Positions 42,360 through 51,510 are shown, numbered from the stretch's first letter. The stretch: DNA of 64,000 nt from Variovorax brevis (GCF_030317105.1 NZ_JASZYG010000005.1:372001-436000); one strand, 5' to 3'. Notes: generated from the sequence alone by a model not told the origin. Numbers and translations: made by a program.

Positions 42360-43616
42360 ATGCGACTCCCCTATGAACTGCAACTCGGCTGGCGCTACAC
42401 GCGCGCCGGCCGGGCCACGCGGCGCAACGGCTTCATTTCCTTCATTTCAGGCGTGTCCATGCTGGGCATTGCGCTGGGCGTGGCGGCGCTCATCATCGTG
42501 CTCTCGGTCATGAACGGCTTCCAGAAGGAAGTGCGCGACCGCATGCTGGGCGTCGTCTCGCATATCGAGATTTTTTCGCGCGACGGGCAGGCGCTGCCGG
42601 AGATCGACGAGATCATGGCGGCAGCGCGCAAGAACCCTCAGGTGATTGGGGTGGCGCCGTTCATTTCCACGCAGGCGCTGGTGGCGCGGGGCGAAGACAT
42701 GAAGGGCGCCCTGGTGCGCGGCATCGACCCCAAGCTGGAGCCGCAGGTGACCGATATCGCCACGACCGCGCAAAACGGCGCGCTCGACCGATTGGTGCCG
42801 GGCGAATTCGGCATCGTGCTCGGCGGCGAACTGGCGCGATCGCTTTTCGTGCGCGAGGGCGACACGGTGACCATCGTGGCACCCGGCGGACAGGTCACAC
42901 CTGCCGGCGTGGTGCCGCGCCTCAAGCAGTTCACCGTGGTCGGCACCTTCGATTCCGGCCACTACGAGTACGACTCGGCGCTCGCGATGATCCATGAGCA
43001 GGACGCGGAAAAAGTGTTCCGCCTCGAAGGCGCCAGTGGCATTCGCCTCAAGCTCAAGGACCTGCATCTGGCGCGCGAGGTGGCCGACGAACTGGCCGTG
43101 ACCTTGCCGGGCTCCTTCCTGATTCGCGACTGGACGCGGCAGAACAAGACATGGTTCGCGGCCGTGCAGGTCGAGAAACGCATGATGTTCATCATCCTCA
43201 CGCTCATCGTGGCCGTGGCGGCTTTCAACCTGGTCTCGACGCTGGTGATGACGGTGACGGACAAGCGCGCCGACATCGCCATCTTGCGCACGCTGGGTTC
43301 GAGCCCACGCAGCATCATGGGCATCTTCGTCGTGCAAGGGGCAATGGTGGGCGTCATCGGCACCATGGGCGGGCTGTTGCTGGGGCTGGGCATTGCCTAC
43401 AACATCGACGTGATCGTGCCCGCGCTCGAGAAACTGTTTCATGCCAGCTTCCTGCCCAAGGACATCTACCTCATCAGCCGCATGCCCAGTGATCCGCAGC
43501 AAAGCGACATCGTGCCGATCACCGTGATCTCGCTCATCCTTGCCTTTGCGGCCACGCTGTATCCGAGCTGGCGCGCGAGCCGCGTCAACCCGGCGGAGGC
43601 GCTGCGTTATGAATGA
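42360..43616 (+). CDS. lolC: Lipoprotein-releasing ABC transporter permease, LolC/E family
   Basis: A 418-residue FtsX-type permease with one N-terminal and three C-terminal membrane spans. It starts with MRLPYELQLGWRYTRAGRAT. GFISFISGVSMLGIALGVAA is the typical first membrane segment. RMMFIILTLIVAVAAFNLVS, then KRADIAILRTLGSSPRSIMG, is the family signature. It extracts mature lipoproteins from the inner membrane and passes them to LolA. Only one LolC/E-like gene is present, so the complex is probably LolF-type homodimeric. The gene overlaps lolD by eight bases. Confidence 0.93.
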   Translation: MRLPYELQLGWRYTRAGRATRRNGFISFISGVSMLGIALGVAALIIVLSVMNGFQKEVRDRMLGVVSHIEIFSRDGQALPEIDEIMAAARKNPQVIGVAPFISTQALVARGEDMKGALVRGIDPKLEPQVTDIATTAQNGALDRLVPGEFGIVLGGELARSLFVREGDTVTIVAPGGQVTPAGVVPRLKQFTVVGTFDSGHYEYDSALAMIHEQDAEKVFRLEGASGIRLKLKDLHLAREVADELAVTLPGSFLIRDWTRQNKTWFAAVQVEKRMMFIILTLIVAVAAFNLVSTLVMTVTDKRADIAILRTLGSSPRSIMGIFVVQGAMVGVIGTMGGLLLGLGIAYNIDVIVPALEKLFHASFLPKDIYLISRMPSDPQQSDIVPITVISLILAFAATLYPSWRASRVNPAEALRYE

Positions 43617-44343
43617 CCACGCAAGCACGGTCGCCGGCGCGAACGTCAAGGCCAATGCGAACGGCAAGGACGGCATCGTGCTGAGGGTGCGCGGGCTCAC
43701 CAAGCGCTTTCATGAAGGCCGCATCGACCTCACGGTGCTGCATGGGGTGGACCTGGACGTGCGCGCGGGAGAAACGCTGGCCATCGTCGGCGCGTCGGGT
43801 TCGGGCAAGAGCACGCTGCTGCACCTCATGGGCGGCCTCGATGCGCCCACCAGCGGCAGCGTCGAGCTGCACGGCGAGAACATCGCCAATGTCGACGCGG
43901 CCGAGCAGGGGCGCTTGCGAAACCGACACCTGGGTTTCGTCTACCAGTTCCATCACCTGCTGCCGGAGTTCAGCGCGCTGGACAACGTCGCGATGCCGCT
44001 GAAGATACGCCGCGAAACGCCCGAGCGTGCAAGAGCCGCCGCCGCCGCCATGCTCGCCTCTGTGGGTTTGGCAGAACGTGTGCAGCACCGGCCGGCCGAG
44101 CTGTCGGGCGGCGAACGCCAGCGCGTGGCGATTGCGCGTGCGCTGGTCACGCAGCCCGACTGCGTGCTGGCCGACGAGCCCACCGGCAACCTCGACCGCG
44201 CGACCGCCGACGGCGTGTTCAAGCTCATGATTTCGCTGGCGCGCGACCGTGGCACCGCCTTCGTGATGGTGACGCACGACGAGAGCCTGGCGTCGCGTTG
44301 CGACCGCGTGCTGCGGTTGACCGCTGGCCGGCTGGCGGATTGA
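43609..44343 (+). CDS. lolD: Lipoprotein-releasing ABC transporter ATPase LolD
   Basis: A 244-residue ATPase with Walker A GASGSGKSTLLHLMGGL, Q-loop region GFVYQFHHLLPEFSAL, signature AELSGGERQRVAIARAL and Walker B CVLADEPTGNLD, all typical of LolD. FHHLLPEF is the LolD-specific loop. It energises lipoprotein release with the preceding permease. The start ATGAATGA overlaps the lolC end. Confidence 0.95.
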   Translation: MNDHASTVAGANVKANANGKDGIVLRVRGLTKRFHEGRIDLTVLHGVDLDVRAGETLAIVGASGSGKSTLLHLMGGLDAPTSGSVELHGENIANVDAAEQGRLRNRHLGFVYQFHHLLPEFSALDNVAMPLKIRRETPERARAAAAAMLASVGLAERVQHRPAELSGGERQRVAIARALVTQPDCVLADEPTGNLDRATADGVFKLMISLARDRGTAFVMVTHDESLASRCDRVLRLTAGRLAD

Positions 44344-44392
44344 GTGTCGCCTTGCCCGCCCATGACGGGCACCGGCAAGCGCGCGCTGTTGC

Positions 44393-45775
44393 CTAACGTC
44401 GAGCCAGCTTGCCGAGCAGCGCCGCGTTGTCCCCGCAGACCTTGCGAAAGCTGGCGCTGATGCGCTGGTCGCTTGCGGCAAGTTCCCAGAAGGCCAGGGC
44501 AGCGCGCGCGGCGTCCTGCCAGGCGGCTGCGTCCGCTGGCAGCGGCAGGCGTGGCGCGTAGATGCGCGGAGGCAGTTCAACGCCACGCACGGGTGCGTAC
44601 ATCATCGGCAACATGTCGTAGATGGGCGCCAATTGCAGGGCATTGCCTCGCTGCGCCGGCAGGAAAGACAGGTTGCCGTCGTGCATGTCGTTGTTGCCGA
44701 TGAGCTGTCCGAAGAGCCATACGCGCAGGATGCGGCCGATGTCCTGCGCCTCCACCCAGCCCTTGTGCACCAGCGGTGCGACGGCCTCTCCCCATGCGCG
44801 TCCAGCGTTGCCGATGAAGGTGTTGTTCAAGGCCGCCCAGGACACCATCGGAGAGCGGCCCAGCGTGCCGTGACGGTCGAAGCGGTCGACCTCCAGGAAG
44901 GTTCGGCCCGCGTGCGCGTGGACGCGCGAGCGTGCAGTGGCAATGCCGACGTGATCTTCGAGCGCGCGGCCGGCCAGGTGCTCGCACACCAGCAGGTCCG
45001 CCCAGCGCTGCGTGCCCGGCGAATCGTCCGAGCCCGAGAACTTGACCAGCACATGCTGAAGCGCGCCATCGGCCATCTGGCGCAAGGCCGTGAACTTCGG
45101 GAACTCGCCCCCGGCCGAAGAGCCGGCCACCCCCAGTTCGAGTGCCATCGTTGCCAGCTTCGGGTACGCCTGCGCCAACTGCGAATTGCGCAAGCCCGCT
45201 GGCGCTTCGCTGGACGCCACTTGCTGCACCCGGTCGAGCCACCGCCTGCAGGCCGCCGCGCCGACCAGCAGATCACCGGGCGTGTCGTCGCCCAGGATCG
45301 ACAGGGCGTACAGCACATCGTCGTCCGACCACATCGCCGGGTCTTCGTTGACCTGGAGTACCGCGGCGTTGTGCCGGGCGAAGTGGCGGCCCAGGAAACC
45401 TTGGGGGCGCATGTCCTGCATCGGGTAGGGCAAGCCATCGAACCAGCCATCCAGCATCTGCTCTTCGAGCGGCCAGCCGAACCCGCCGCTGTAGCTGAGC
45501 GCGGTGCCGTCCGGGTAGATCAGGTCCAGTTCGGCGATCTGGTGCGGTGTCCCCTCGCGGTCGATGCGAAAGAGGGGCAGCGGCGCCAGGGAACCGCGCA
45601 GCGCGCGCCTTGCTGCATACCGTGTGCGCCGAGCCCGGCCGCGTGTGATGAGCGCATTCCCTGCTGCGTGCACTGCCCGGCTCAACGTGGGCCGACTCGC
45701 CCCCATCAACTCGGCGAGCTTGCTGGCGGCCTGTGGGCCGCTCGCACGGAGTAGCGTGATGGGGTCGATGGGCAT
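44393..45775 (-). CDS. yjjJ: HipA-like serine/threonine kinase with N-terminal helix-turn-helix, YjjJ type
   Basis: A 460-residue protein. Residues about 1-50 form a winged helix (ITLLRASGPQAASKLAELMG; RPTLSRAVHAAG). The HipA-type kinase follows: Gly-rich GVAGSSAGGEFPKFTAL near 225-240, HVLVKFSG with the ATP-binding lysine, catalytic IGNNDMHDGNLSFL near 360, and IYDMLPMMYAPVRGV. E. coli YjjJ has the same HTH-HipA arrangement and, unlike HipA, carries its own DNA-binding part instead of a HipB partner. No hipB gene is next to it. It phosphorylates an unknown target. TGAAACGAT repeats lie at and upstream of the start. Confidence 0.85.
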   Translation of the reverse strand: MPIDPITLLRASGPQAASKLAELMGASRPTLSRAVHAAGNALITRGRARRTRYAARRALRGSLAPLPLFRIDREGTPHQIAELDLIYPDGTALSYSGGFGWPLEEQMLDGWFDGLPYPMQDMRPQGFLGRHFARHNAAVLQVNEDPAMWSDDDVLYALSILGDDTPGDLLVGAAACRRWLDRVQQVASSEAPAGLRNSQLAQAYPKLATMALELGVAGSSAGGEFPKFTALRQMADGALQHVLVKFSGSDDSPGTQRWADLLVCEHLAGRALEDHVGIATARSRVHAHAGRTFLEVDRFDRHGTLGRSPMVSWAALNNTFIGNAGRAWGEAVAPLVHKGWVEAQDIGRILRVWLFGQLIGNNDMHDGNLSFLPAQRGNALQLAPIYDMLPMMYAPVRGVELPPRIYAPRLPLPADAAAWQDAARAALAFWELAASDQRISASFRKVCGDNAALLGKLARR

Positions 45776-45777
45776 GA

Positions 45778-45867
45778 TGAAACGATTAATCAGCTTGAAA
45801 TTGCACTTCTCCCAAAGGAGATTTGGCTGCCGTTCATTGAATGCATGAAACGATACGTGAAACGATT
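45778..45867. promoter_or_regulatory. Three TGAAACGAT repeats in front of yjjJ
   Basis: TGAAACGATT (45778-45787), TGAAACGATA (45846-45855) and TGAAACGATT (45858-45867) are direct repeats. The last two are 12 bases apart, about one helix turn. The first lies two bases upstream of the yjjJ start codon. A TTCAT-N7-ATGAA inverted repeat sits at 45833-45849. They may be binding sites for the helix-turn-helix of YjjJ itself or of another regulator of the divergent pair. Confidence 0.5.
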
Positions 45868-46058
45868 CTAGTGGCTCCGCGTCTGGAGGAAAAGCGCTGA
45901 ACGGGGCGAGGCTTGAAACCCGCTGCAGAAAGGCGCGACCACCCAACCGCCACGTCGACAGCGTTGTCCGCACCCGTATCCCCGGAGCGGGACCCGTCCG
46001 GAATCCGGACCGCCCCGCCGTTGCGGGTAAACTGCCCCGTTTTTCCCCCTCCGGCGGT

Positions 46059-46766
46059 ATGGCGAAAGTGTTACGGCGCCCAGGATTCAACGACTCGGCG
46101 CTCATTCGCCTGCTGGCCAGACTGACAGACATCGACGTTCCCGAATCCAAACGGGATTTCGCGGATCGATTGAGTCAATGGTTCAGCTGGACTGACGCCA
46201 TCTCGCTCTCTTCGGCATTGAATGGTCCTGTGGCGACGGCGCCCGCCGCGGCCCGGGGTTCGGCGAGTGCCGAAGAGGCCGAGTGCGCGCGTGTGCGGGC
46301 CGGGCTGGTGAGTGCCATTGCCGAAGCAGGCGCGGCGTCCGCAACGGCGGACTTCGCGCCGTACCGCCAGCGCTATGTCGCACGGCAACAGGCGATGGAA
46401 ACGAGCATCGGCCGCCTGCGCGATCGGTTGCGGGCGCGGCTTGCGGCCACGTCCTCCACCGACGAGGCGCGGCTCGCATCGCTGGACGTCGTGATGGAGC
46501 AGGTGCTGGGTGCGCACGAGCAACGGTTGCTCGCCACCGTGCCCGCGCTGCTCCACAAGCACTTCGAGCGCTTGCGCAAGGCCCATGAGGCAAAGCTCGC
46601 CGAAGTGCAATTGGCACTCGAGGGGAGCGACAGTGATGGTGTCCAGCCCGCAACGTGGCTGGAGGTGTTCGGCAAGGACATGCAGGGCGTGTTGCTGGCC
46701 GAACTGGATCTTCGATTTCAACCGGTCGAGGGGCTGCTCGAAGCCCTTCGCAAGAGACAACAGTAG
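46059..46766 (+). CDS. DUF3348-family protein, first gene of a MotA/MotB-like cluster
   Basis: A 235-residue soluble protein: MAKVLRRPGFNDSALIRLLA; KRDFADRLSQWFSWTDAISL; WLEVFGKDMQGVLLAELDLR; LRFQPVEGLLEALRKRQQ. These are DUF3348 hallmarks. Most of it is predicted helical. The family is found nearly always beside the following three genes; no activity is assigned. It could be a cytoplasmic partner of the long tail of the next protein. It lies 13 bases before the next gene. Confidence 0.82.
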   Translation: MAKVLRRPGFNDSALIRLLARLTDIDVPESKRDFADRLSQWFSWTDAISLSSALNGPVATAPAAARGSASAEEAECARVRAGLVSAIAEAGAASATADFAPYRQRYVARQQAMETSIGRLRDRLRARLAATSSTDEARLASLDVVMEQVLGAHEQRLLATVPALLHKHFERLRKAHEAKLAEVQLALEGSDSDGVQPATWLEVFGKDMQGVLLAELDLRFQPVEGLLEALRKRQQ

Positions 46767-46779
46767 TAGTCAGGCTGCA

Positions 46780-48873
46780 ATGACCAGATTTCTTCAATAC
46801 GCCGCCTTCGTCGTGGGCCTGGCCGCCGTGTGCTGGGTGGGTGTGGGCTACGTCGGCACCAACCCGCTGGCGCTTGCCATCACGCTGATCGTGGGCGCCT
46901 TCTACCTGATGGGCGCGCTGGAGCTTCACCACTTCAACCAGGCGACGACCACGCTGTCGCAAGCCGTGGCATCGGAGTCGGCTGAACCGCCGGCGAACCT
47001 GGGCCAATGGCTGGGCCAGCTGCATCCTTCGCTGCAGAACGCGGTGCGACTGCGCGTTGAGGGTGTGCGCGTCGCCTTGCCCGGTCCGGCCATGACGCCT
47101 TACCTCGCGGGGCTGCTGGTGTTGCTGGGCATGCTGGGCACCTTCCTGGGCATGGTGGTCACGCTGAACGGCACCGGCCTGGCGCTGGAAAGCGCGGCGG
47201 ACGTGCAGGCCATTCGTTCCTCGCTGGCTGCGCCGGTGCGGGGCCTGGGCATTGCCTTTGGCACCTCGGTCGCGGGTGTGGCGGCGTCGGCCATGCTGGG
47301 GCTCGTGTCTGCCTTGTGCCGGCGCGACAGGCTGCAGGCCGCGCAGTTGCTGGACACGCGCATTGCGACGACCTTGCGCGTTTTCTCCCTTGCACACCAA
47401 CGCGAAGAGTCGTTCAGGCTGCTGCAGCGACAGGGCGAGGCAATGCCCGTGCTGGTCGATCGCCTGCAGGCCCTCATGTCGACGATGGAACGCCAGAACC
47501 ACGCGCTGAACGAGCGCCTTGTCGCCAGTCAGGAGAGCTTTCACCACAAGGCCGAGGCAGCCTATGCAGGGCTGGCTTCCACTGTCGGCCAATCGCTGAA
47601 GGAAAGCCTCACCGAGAGCGCACGCGCGGCCAGCGCCACGATCCAGCCGGTTGTCGAAGCGACGATGGCCAGCATCGCGCGCGAGGCGGCCGTGTTGAAT
47701 GGCACCGTTGAAAGCAGCGTGCAGCGCCAGCTGGACGGGTTGACGACGCGCCTTGAAGCCACGACTGCCGACGTCGGAGAGATTTGGCAGTCCGCACTCG
47801 CCGGACATCAGCAGACGAACGAGGCACAGGCCCGCGACCTGCGCGCCACGCTCGACCAGTTCGCCGAGACCTTCGAGCAACGCTCGGCGGCCCTGGTCGC
47901 TGGCGTCGGCGGGCAACTCGAAGGCGCGGTCAGCAAGGTGTCGGACACGTGGGGCAGCGCGCTTGCACAGCACCAGCGCGTGAGCGATCAACTGTCGGGC
48001 GACACGACGCAGGCACTCGTTGCAGCCGCTGCCACCTTCGAGCAGCACAGCGCTTCGCTCCTGCGCACGGTGGATCAAGCCCATGCCGATCTGCAGTCGA
48101 AGCTTGCATCACGCGACGAGCAGCGCCTGTCCGCGTGGACGCAGGCGCTGGAGTCGATGGCCACATCGCTCCACGAGGAATGGCAGCAGGCTGGCGAGCG
48201 ATCGGAACTCCAGCAGCGGGAGATCTGCGAGACGCTGGAAAAGACCGCCGGCAACATCTCCGCCCAAACACAGGCGCATGCAAGAGACACGATTGCCGAG
48301 ATCGCGCAGCTCGTGCAGACCGCTTCCGAGGCCCCGCGCGCGGCAGCCGAAGTCATCGGCGAACTGCGCCAGAAGCTGGCCGACAGCATGGCGCGCGACA
48401 ACACGATGCTGGAAGAACGCGGCCGCATTCTCGAAACGCTGGAGACGCTGCTGGGCGCGGTGAACCATGCCTCCAACCAACAGCGCACGGCCATCGATGC
48501 GCTCGTGTCCGCATCGGCGGACCTGCTGGATCGCGTGGGCTCACGCTTCAACGACAAGGTCGATGCGGAGACCGGCAAGATGGCCGAGGTGGCTGCGCAG
48601 ATCACCGGCAGCGCCGTCGAGGTTGCGAGCCTGGGCGAGGCTTTTGGCTTGGCCGTGCAGCTCTTCGGCCAGTCGAACGACAAGCTCGTGACGCATCTGC
48701 AGCGCATCGAAGGCGCGTTGGGCAAGGCCATTGCGCGCAGCGACGAGCAACTCGACTACTACGTGGCGCAGGCCCGTGAAGTCATCGACTTGAGCATCAT
48801 GTCGCAAAAGCAGATCGTCGAAGACCTGCAGCACATCGCCGCACAACGCACGCTGGTGGGCAGCGAAGCATGA
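46780..48873 (+). CDS. DUF802 protein: MotA/ExbB/ZorA-like channel with a long coiled tail
   Basis: A 697-residue inner-membrane protein. Four membrane spans lie near 5-27, 30-48, 108-129 and 155-180. The third and fourth have the MotA/TolQ/ExbB pattern: LLGMLGTFLGMVVTLNGTG and APVRGLGIAFGTSVAGVAAS. Residues 190-697 are mostly helical, heptad-like and Gln/Ala/Ser-rich (LNERLVASQESFHHKAEAAY; QALVAAAATFEQHSASLLRT), a cytoplasmic tail of about 500 residues. This combination matches ZorA-type stator proteins better than flagellar MotA. The stop overlaps the next start by four bases. Confidence 0.85.
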   Translation: MTRFLQYAAFVVGLAAVCWVGVGYVGTNPLALAITLIVGAFYLMGALELHHFNQATTTLSQAVASESAEPPANLGQWLGQLHPSLQNAVRLRVEGVRVALPGPAMTPYLAGLLVLLGMLGTFLGMVVTLNGTGLALESAADVQAIRSSLAAPVRGLGIAFGTSVAGVAASAMLGLVSALCRRDRLQAAQLLDTRIATTLRVFSLAHQREESFRLLQRQGEAMPVLVDRLQALMSTMERQNHALNERLVASQESFHHKAEAAYAGLASTVGQSLKESLTESARAASATIQPVVEATMASIAREAAVLNGTVESSVQRQLDGLTTRLEATTADVGEIWQSALAGHQQTNEAQARDLRATLDQFAETFEQRSAALVAGVGGQLEGAVSKVSDTWGSALAQHQRVSDQLSGDTTQALVAAAATFEQHSASLLRTVDQAHADLQSKLASRDEQRLSAWTQALESMATSLHEEWQQAGERSELQQREICETLEKTAGNISAQTQAHARDTIAEIAQLVQTASEAPRAAAEVIGELRQKLADSMARDNTMLEERGRILETLETLLGAVNHASNQQRTAIDALVSASADLLDRVGSRFNDKVDAETGKMAEVAAQITGSAVEVASLGEAFGLAVQLFGQSNDKLVTHLQRIEGALGKAIARSDEQLDYYVAQAREVIDLSIMSQKQIVEDLQHIAAQRTLVGSEA

Positions 48874-49523
48874 TGACGGAGGACGTCGACGCCGGCATCG
48901 AGCCGAGCGTGCCCGTGTGGGCCGTGTTCGGCGATTTGATGTCGGGCCTGCTGGGCGCCTTCGTGCTGATCCTGGTGTGCGTGATCGGCATGCAACTGGA
49001 CTTGGCGACGAAGCTGGAAGCCGAGGTCAAGCAGCGGCAGATGGAATCGCAGCGGCGCGAGGCACTCGAGCAGGCCTTGGCCGGACCCTTGGCCGCCGGT
49101 CGCGTGACGCTGAACAACGGCCGCATCGGCATCAGCGGCAGCGTGCTGTTTGCGTTGAACTCCGCGGAGCTGCAGCCCGAAGGCCGGCAACTGCTCAAGA
49201 GCCTGGCAACTCCCTTGGCCGCGTACCTCAAATCGCGCGACGAGATCCTGATGGTGAGCGGCTTCACCGACGACCGGCAGGTGCGCGGCGGCAACCGCCA
49301 GTTCGCGGACAACTGGGAACTGTCGGCGCAGCGTGCGTTGACGGTGACGCGGGCCTTGATCGAAGAGGGCGTGCCGTCGTCGTCGGTCTTTGCCGCGGCC
49401 TTTGGTTCCGAGCAGGCCGTGGCGTCGAATGCCGATGCCGACGGTCGGTCAAAAAACCGGCGCGTGGAAATGGCGCCGACGCCCAGGCCTTCATCCAGCG
49501 CGAACACGAAGCCTCGTGAGTAG
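48870..49523 (+). CDS. MotB/ZorB-like OmpA-domain protein
   Basis: A 217-residue protein with one N-terminal membrane span (WAVFGDLMSGLLGAFVLILV). D22 in FGDLMSGLLGAF is at the place of the proton-binding Asp of MotB. A linker with coiled character (KLEAEVKQRQMESQRREALE) is followed by an OmpA-like peptidoglycan-binding domain (LFALNSAELQPEGRQLLKSL; SAQRALTVTRALIEEG; KNRRVEM). It should pair with the preceding channel to form a proton-driven stator anchored to the cell wall. Start by overlap with the DUF802 gene. Confidence 0.9.
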   Translation: MMTEDVDAGIEPSVPVWAVFGDLMSGLLGAFVLILVCVIGMQLDLATKLEAEVKQRQMESQRREALEQALAGPLAAGRVTLNNGRIGISGSVLFALNSAELQPEGRQLLKSLATPLAAYLKSRDEILMVSGFTDDRQVRGGNRQFADNWELSAQRALTVTRALIEEGVPSSSVFAAAFGSEQAVASNADADGRSKNRRVEMAPTPRPSSSANTKPRE

Positions 49524-49533
49524 CCACACATCC

Positions 49534-50181
49534 ATGGATCAAGCAACGGACGCTGCGGCCACGATCGACGCGTGGCGTGCGCGTGGTGATGATCGGCTGG
49601 ACCCGGTGCGCTTTCGCTTGATCGAGGCGATGGCGAGGCGTACCGCGGCTCACCATGGCGAGGCGCGGCGCATCCTGGATGACAAGCTGGGCAGACTGGT
49701 GCTCGCGTATGGCGAGGAGCTTGAAAAGCATTCTGGCGCCGACGGTGAAGTCGCGCCAAAGACCAAGGGCCAAACGCAGCGCGGGCCTTTGGCGGAACTC
49801 GTCGAGCACATGACGCGCCATGCGTCTTCGCATGCAGACGATTCTCAGACAGCCAAGCCCGTGCCCACGCTCGCCTCCAAGCCCGAGCACAAGGCGCTCG
49901 CTTTCTTCCGCAGCACGTGGTCGCGGCTCAGCGCCAACAAGCGCCTGACGCAATCGCTCGCCAAGGTGCCCGGGAACGCCGGCCCGTTGAATTCGCACCA
50001 CCTCGTGCATCGATCCCTGACCTTGATGCGCAACGTGTCGCCGGAGTACCTGAACCGGTTCATGGCCTATGTCGACGCGTTGCAGTGGCTTGAGCAGGTC
50101 AACGGCGGCAATGGTTTGTCGGGCGGCGACGGAGCTCGTGCCGAAGGACAGAAGAAGGGCGCGCGCGGCAAATCTGCGTGA
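49534..50181 (+). CDS. DUF2894-family protein, last gene of the MotA/MotB-like cluster
   Basis: A 215-residue soluble protein: RLDPVRFRLIEAMARRTAAH; LVLAYGEELEKHSG; FFRSTWSRLSANKRLTQSLA; GPLNSHHLVHRSLTLMRNVS; PEYLNRFMAYVDALQWLEQV. These are DUF2894 features. The middle is low-complexity and basic. No enzymatic motif. A GTG at 49516 within the end of the OmpA-domain gene is an alternative start. Always found with the DUF802 gene in my recollection of the family. Function unknown. Confidence 0.8.
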   Translation: MDQATDAAATIDAWRARGDDRLDPVRFRLIEAMARRTAAHHGEARRILDDKLGRLVLAYGEELEKHSGADGEVAPKTKGQTQRGPLAELVEHMTRHASSHADDSQTAKPVPTLASKPEHKALAFFRSTWSRLSANKRLTQSLAKVPGNAGPLNSHHLVHRSLTLMRNVSPEYLNRFMAYVDALQWLEQVNGGNGLSGGDGARAEGQKKGARGKSA

Positions 50182-50442
50182 TGCAAACGGCAGGGTGGTA
50201 CGGACACTTGTCGCTGTCACCGGCGTGCAGCAGTGCAAGCTGACCTTCGAGTTTGGACTGAAAAATGGAACTGTCGGCCATGAACGGAAGTTCAAGTACC
50301 TTGCCGTAAAGTATCGCTTTGGGCCAGCAAGCGGACGTTGCACAGGGGCGAGACAGGCACGTCACGACAGAATCACGAAAGATCGTATCCAAGCCGGCGC
50401 TTGCAGGACGCCTTCCGCTGAGCCCGCTAGTTGCTTCGAGTC
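50182..50442. other. Intergenic stretch with no recognisable gene
   Basis: The 261 bases between the DUF2894 gene and the converging lactonase gene are visibly less GC-rich than the rest. Both strands have open frames here, but none has a recognisable start, ribosome site or family-like product. It marks the left border of the catabolic island and may contain eroded sequence. Confidence 0.5.
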
Positions 50443-51510
50443 CTATCGTTCTTGCGGCGAGAAGACCATGCAAACAGGACTTCTGCAATGAACATCGATG
50501 CCGGTTTTCGACAGGCGACCCGAAGTGTCCGACACCGCCATCGCGACGATGCTGTCGCTGTCCTCATTGAGCGCAAATAGCGTGCGTTGATTCGGCGTCA
50601 ACGCAAAAAATCTCGGCGTCTTGCCGCCCGTTTCAACCGCTTCTATGAACTTCAGTGTTCCTTCGCCCGTGACGGCAAACAATGCAATGCTGTCAAAGCC
50701 CCGATTGGATGCGTATACAAACCCGCCGCCGCCGTCGATCGCGATTTCAGAGGCGCGACTGTTACCGGTGAAGGTGTCGGGAAGCGTGGACAAGATTTGC
50801 ACAGGAGCCAACGTGCCCGTTTCGACATCGAACCGGTATGCGGTTACTGTTGAGTCCAGCTCGTTGACCGCGTAGGCCATCGGACGTGCCGCGTGGAAGG
50901 CCAGATGCCTCGGTCCGGACCCTTCCCGGGATGTCGCTGCCGCCGGCGAAGTCGGCTCGAGGCGCCCATTGAGAAACTCGAAGGTGAAGATCTTGTCGAG
51001 TCCCTTGTCCGGCACAGCGACGAAGCGCCCACTCGGGTCAAATGGATTGAAGTGCGGTTTTGCAAAGGGTTGTTCGATGCGATGCGGCCCCGGCGTCCCT
51101 TCGCATTTCGCAAGCTGCTGCACCGGTTGGATTGAACCATCCCGAGCCAATGGCATCACGGCCACGGTCCCTGACAAATGATTGGAAACGATCAAGTAAC
51201 GCTCACTCGGGTCGAGTGCCAGATGGACCGGGTTGCGCCCTTGGCAGTCCTCGCGGTTCAGCAACTTGAGGTTGCCGTCTGACGGGTCTACCTTGAAGCT
51301 GGAGACCTCATGCCCGTCGCCATGCACCGTGTACAGGACGGTTCCAGCACTGTTCATCGCAAGGAACGACGGGTTGACCAGATCCCCGAGCAGTTGCGTT
51401 TGTTCGAGCCGACGCTGCTGCGTATCGAGCCGAAAGACACTGATCCCTTCACCCCTGGCGTTTCGCTCCCGCGTGGTTCGGGAGCCTACATAGGCAAATA
51501 TTGTTTTCAT
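50443..51510 (-). CDS. Lactonase-family beta-propeller protein (6-phosphogluconolactonase-like)
   Basis: A 355-residue seven-bladed propeller: MKTIFAYVGSRTTRERNARG; GISVFRLDTQQRRLEQTQLL; NPVHLALDPSERYLIVSNHL; PAAATSREGSGPRHLAFHAA; SEIAIDGGGGFVYASNRGFD, and FFALTPNQRTLFALNEDSDS. Lactonase-family members open sugar lactones or carboxymuconolactones. As last gene of the operon with OtnK and OtnC it probably opens a sugar-acid lactone. Met 51510 is the family start (MKTIFAYVGS); longer frames upstream are not. Base composition is lower in GC than in the first 50 kb. Confidence 0.8.
   Translation of the reverse strand: MKTIFAYVGSRTTRERNARGEGISVFRLDTQQRRLEQTQLLGDLVNPSFLAMNSAGTVLYTVHGDGHEVSSFKVDPSDGNLKLLNREDCQGRNPVHLALDPSERYLIVSNHLSGTVAVMPLARDGSIQPVQQLAKCEGTPGPHRIEQPFAKPHFNPFDPSGRFVAVPDKGLDKIFTFEFLNGRLEPTSPAAATSREGSGPRHLAFHAARPMAYAVNELDSTVTAYRFDVETGTLAPVQILSTLPDTFTGNSRASEIAIDGGGGFVYASNRGFDSIALFAVTGEGTLKFIEAVETGGKTPRFFALTPNQRTLFALNEDSDSIVAMAVSDTSGRLSKTGIDVHCRSPVCMVFSPQER

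Noticed and set aside
46183..48084. Long minus-strand open frame opposite DUF3348 and DUF802 genes (633 codons)
   Set aside because: Shadow frame with low-complexity Arg/His-rich product and no ribosome site.
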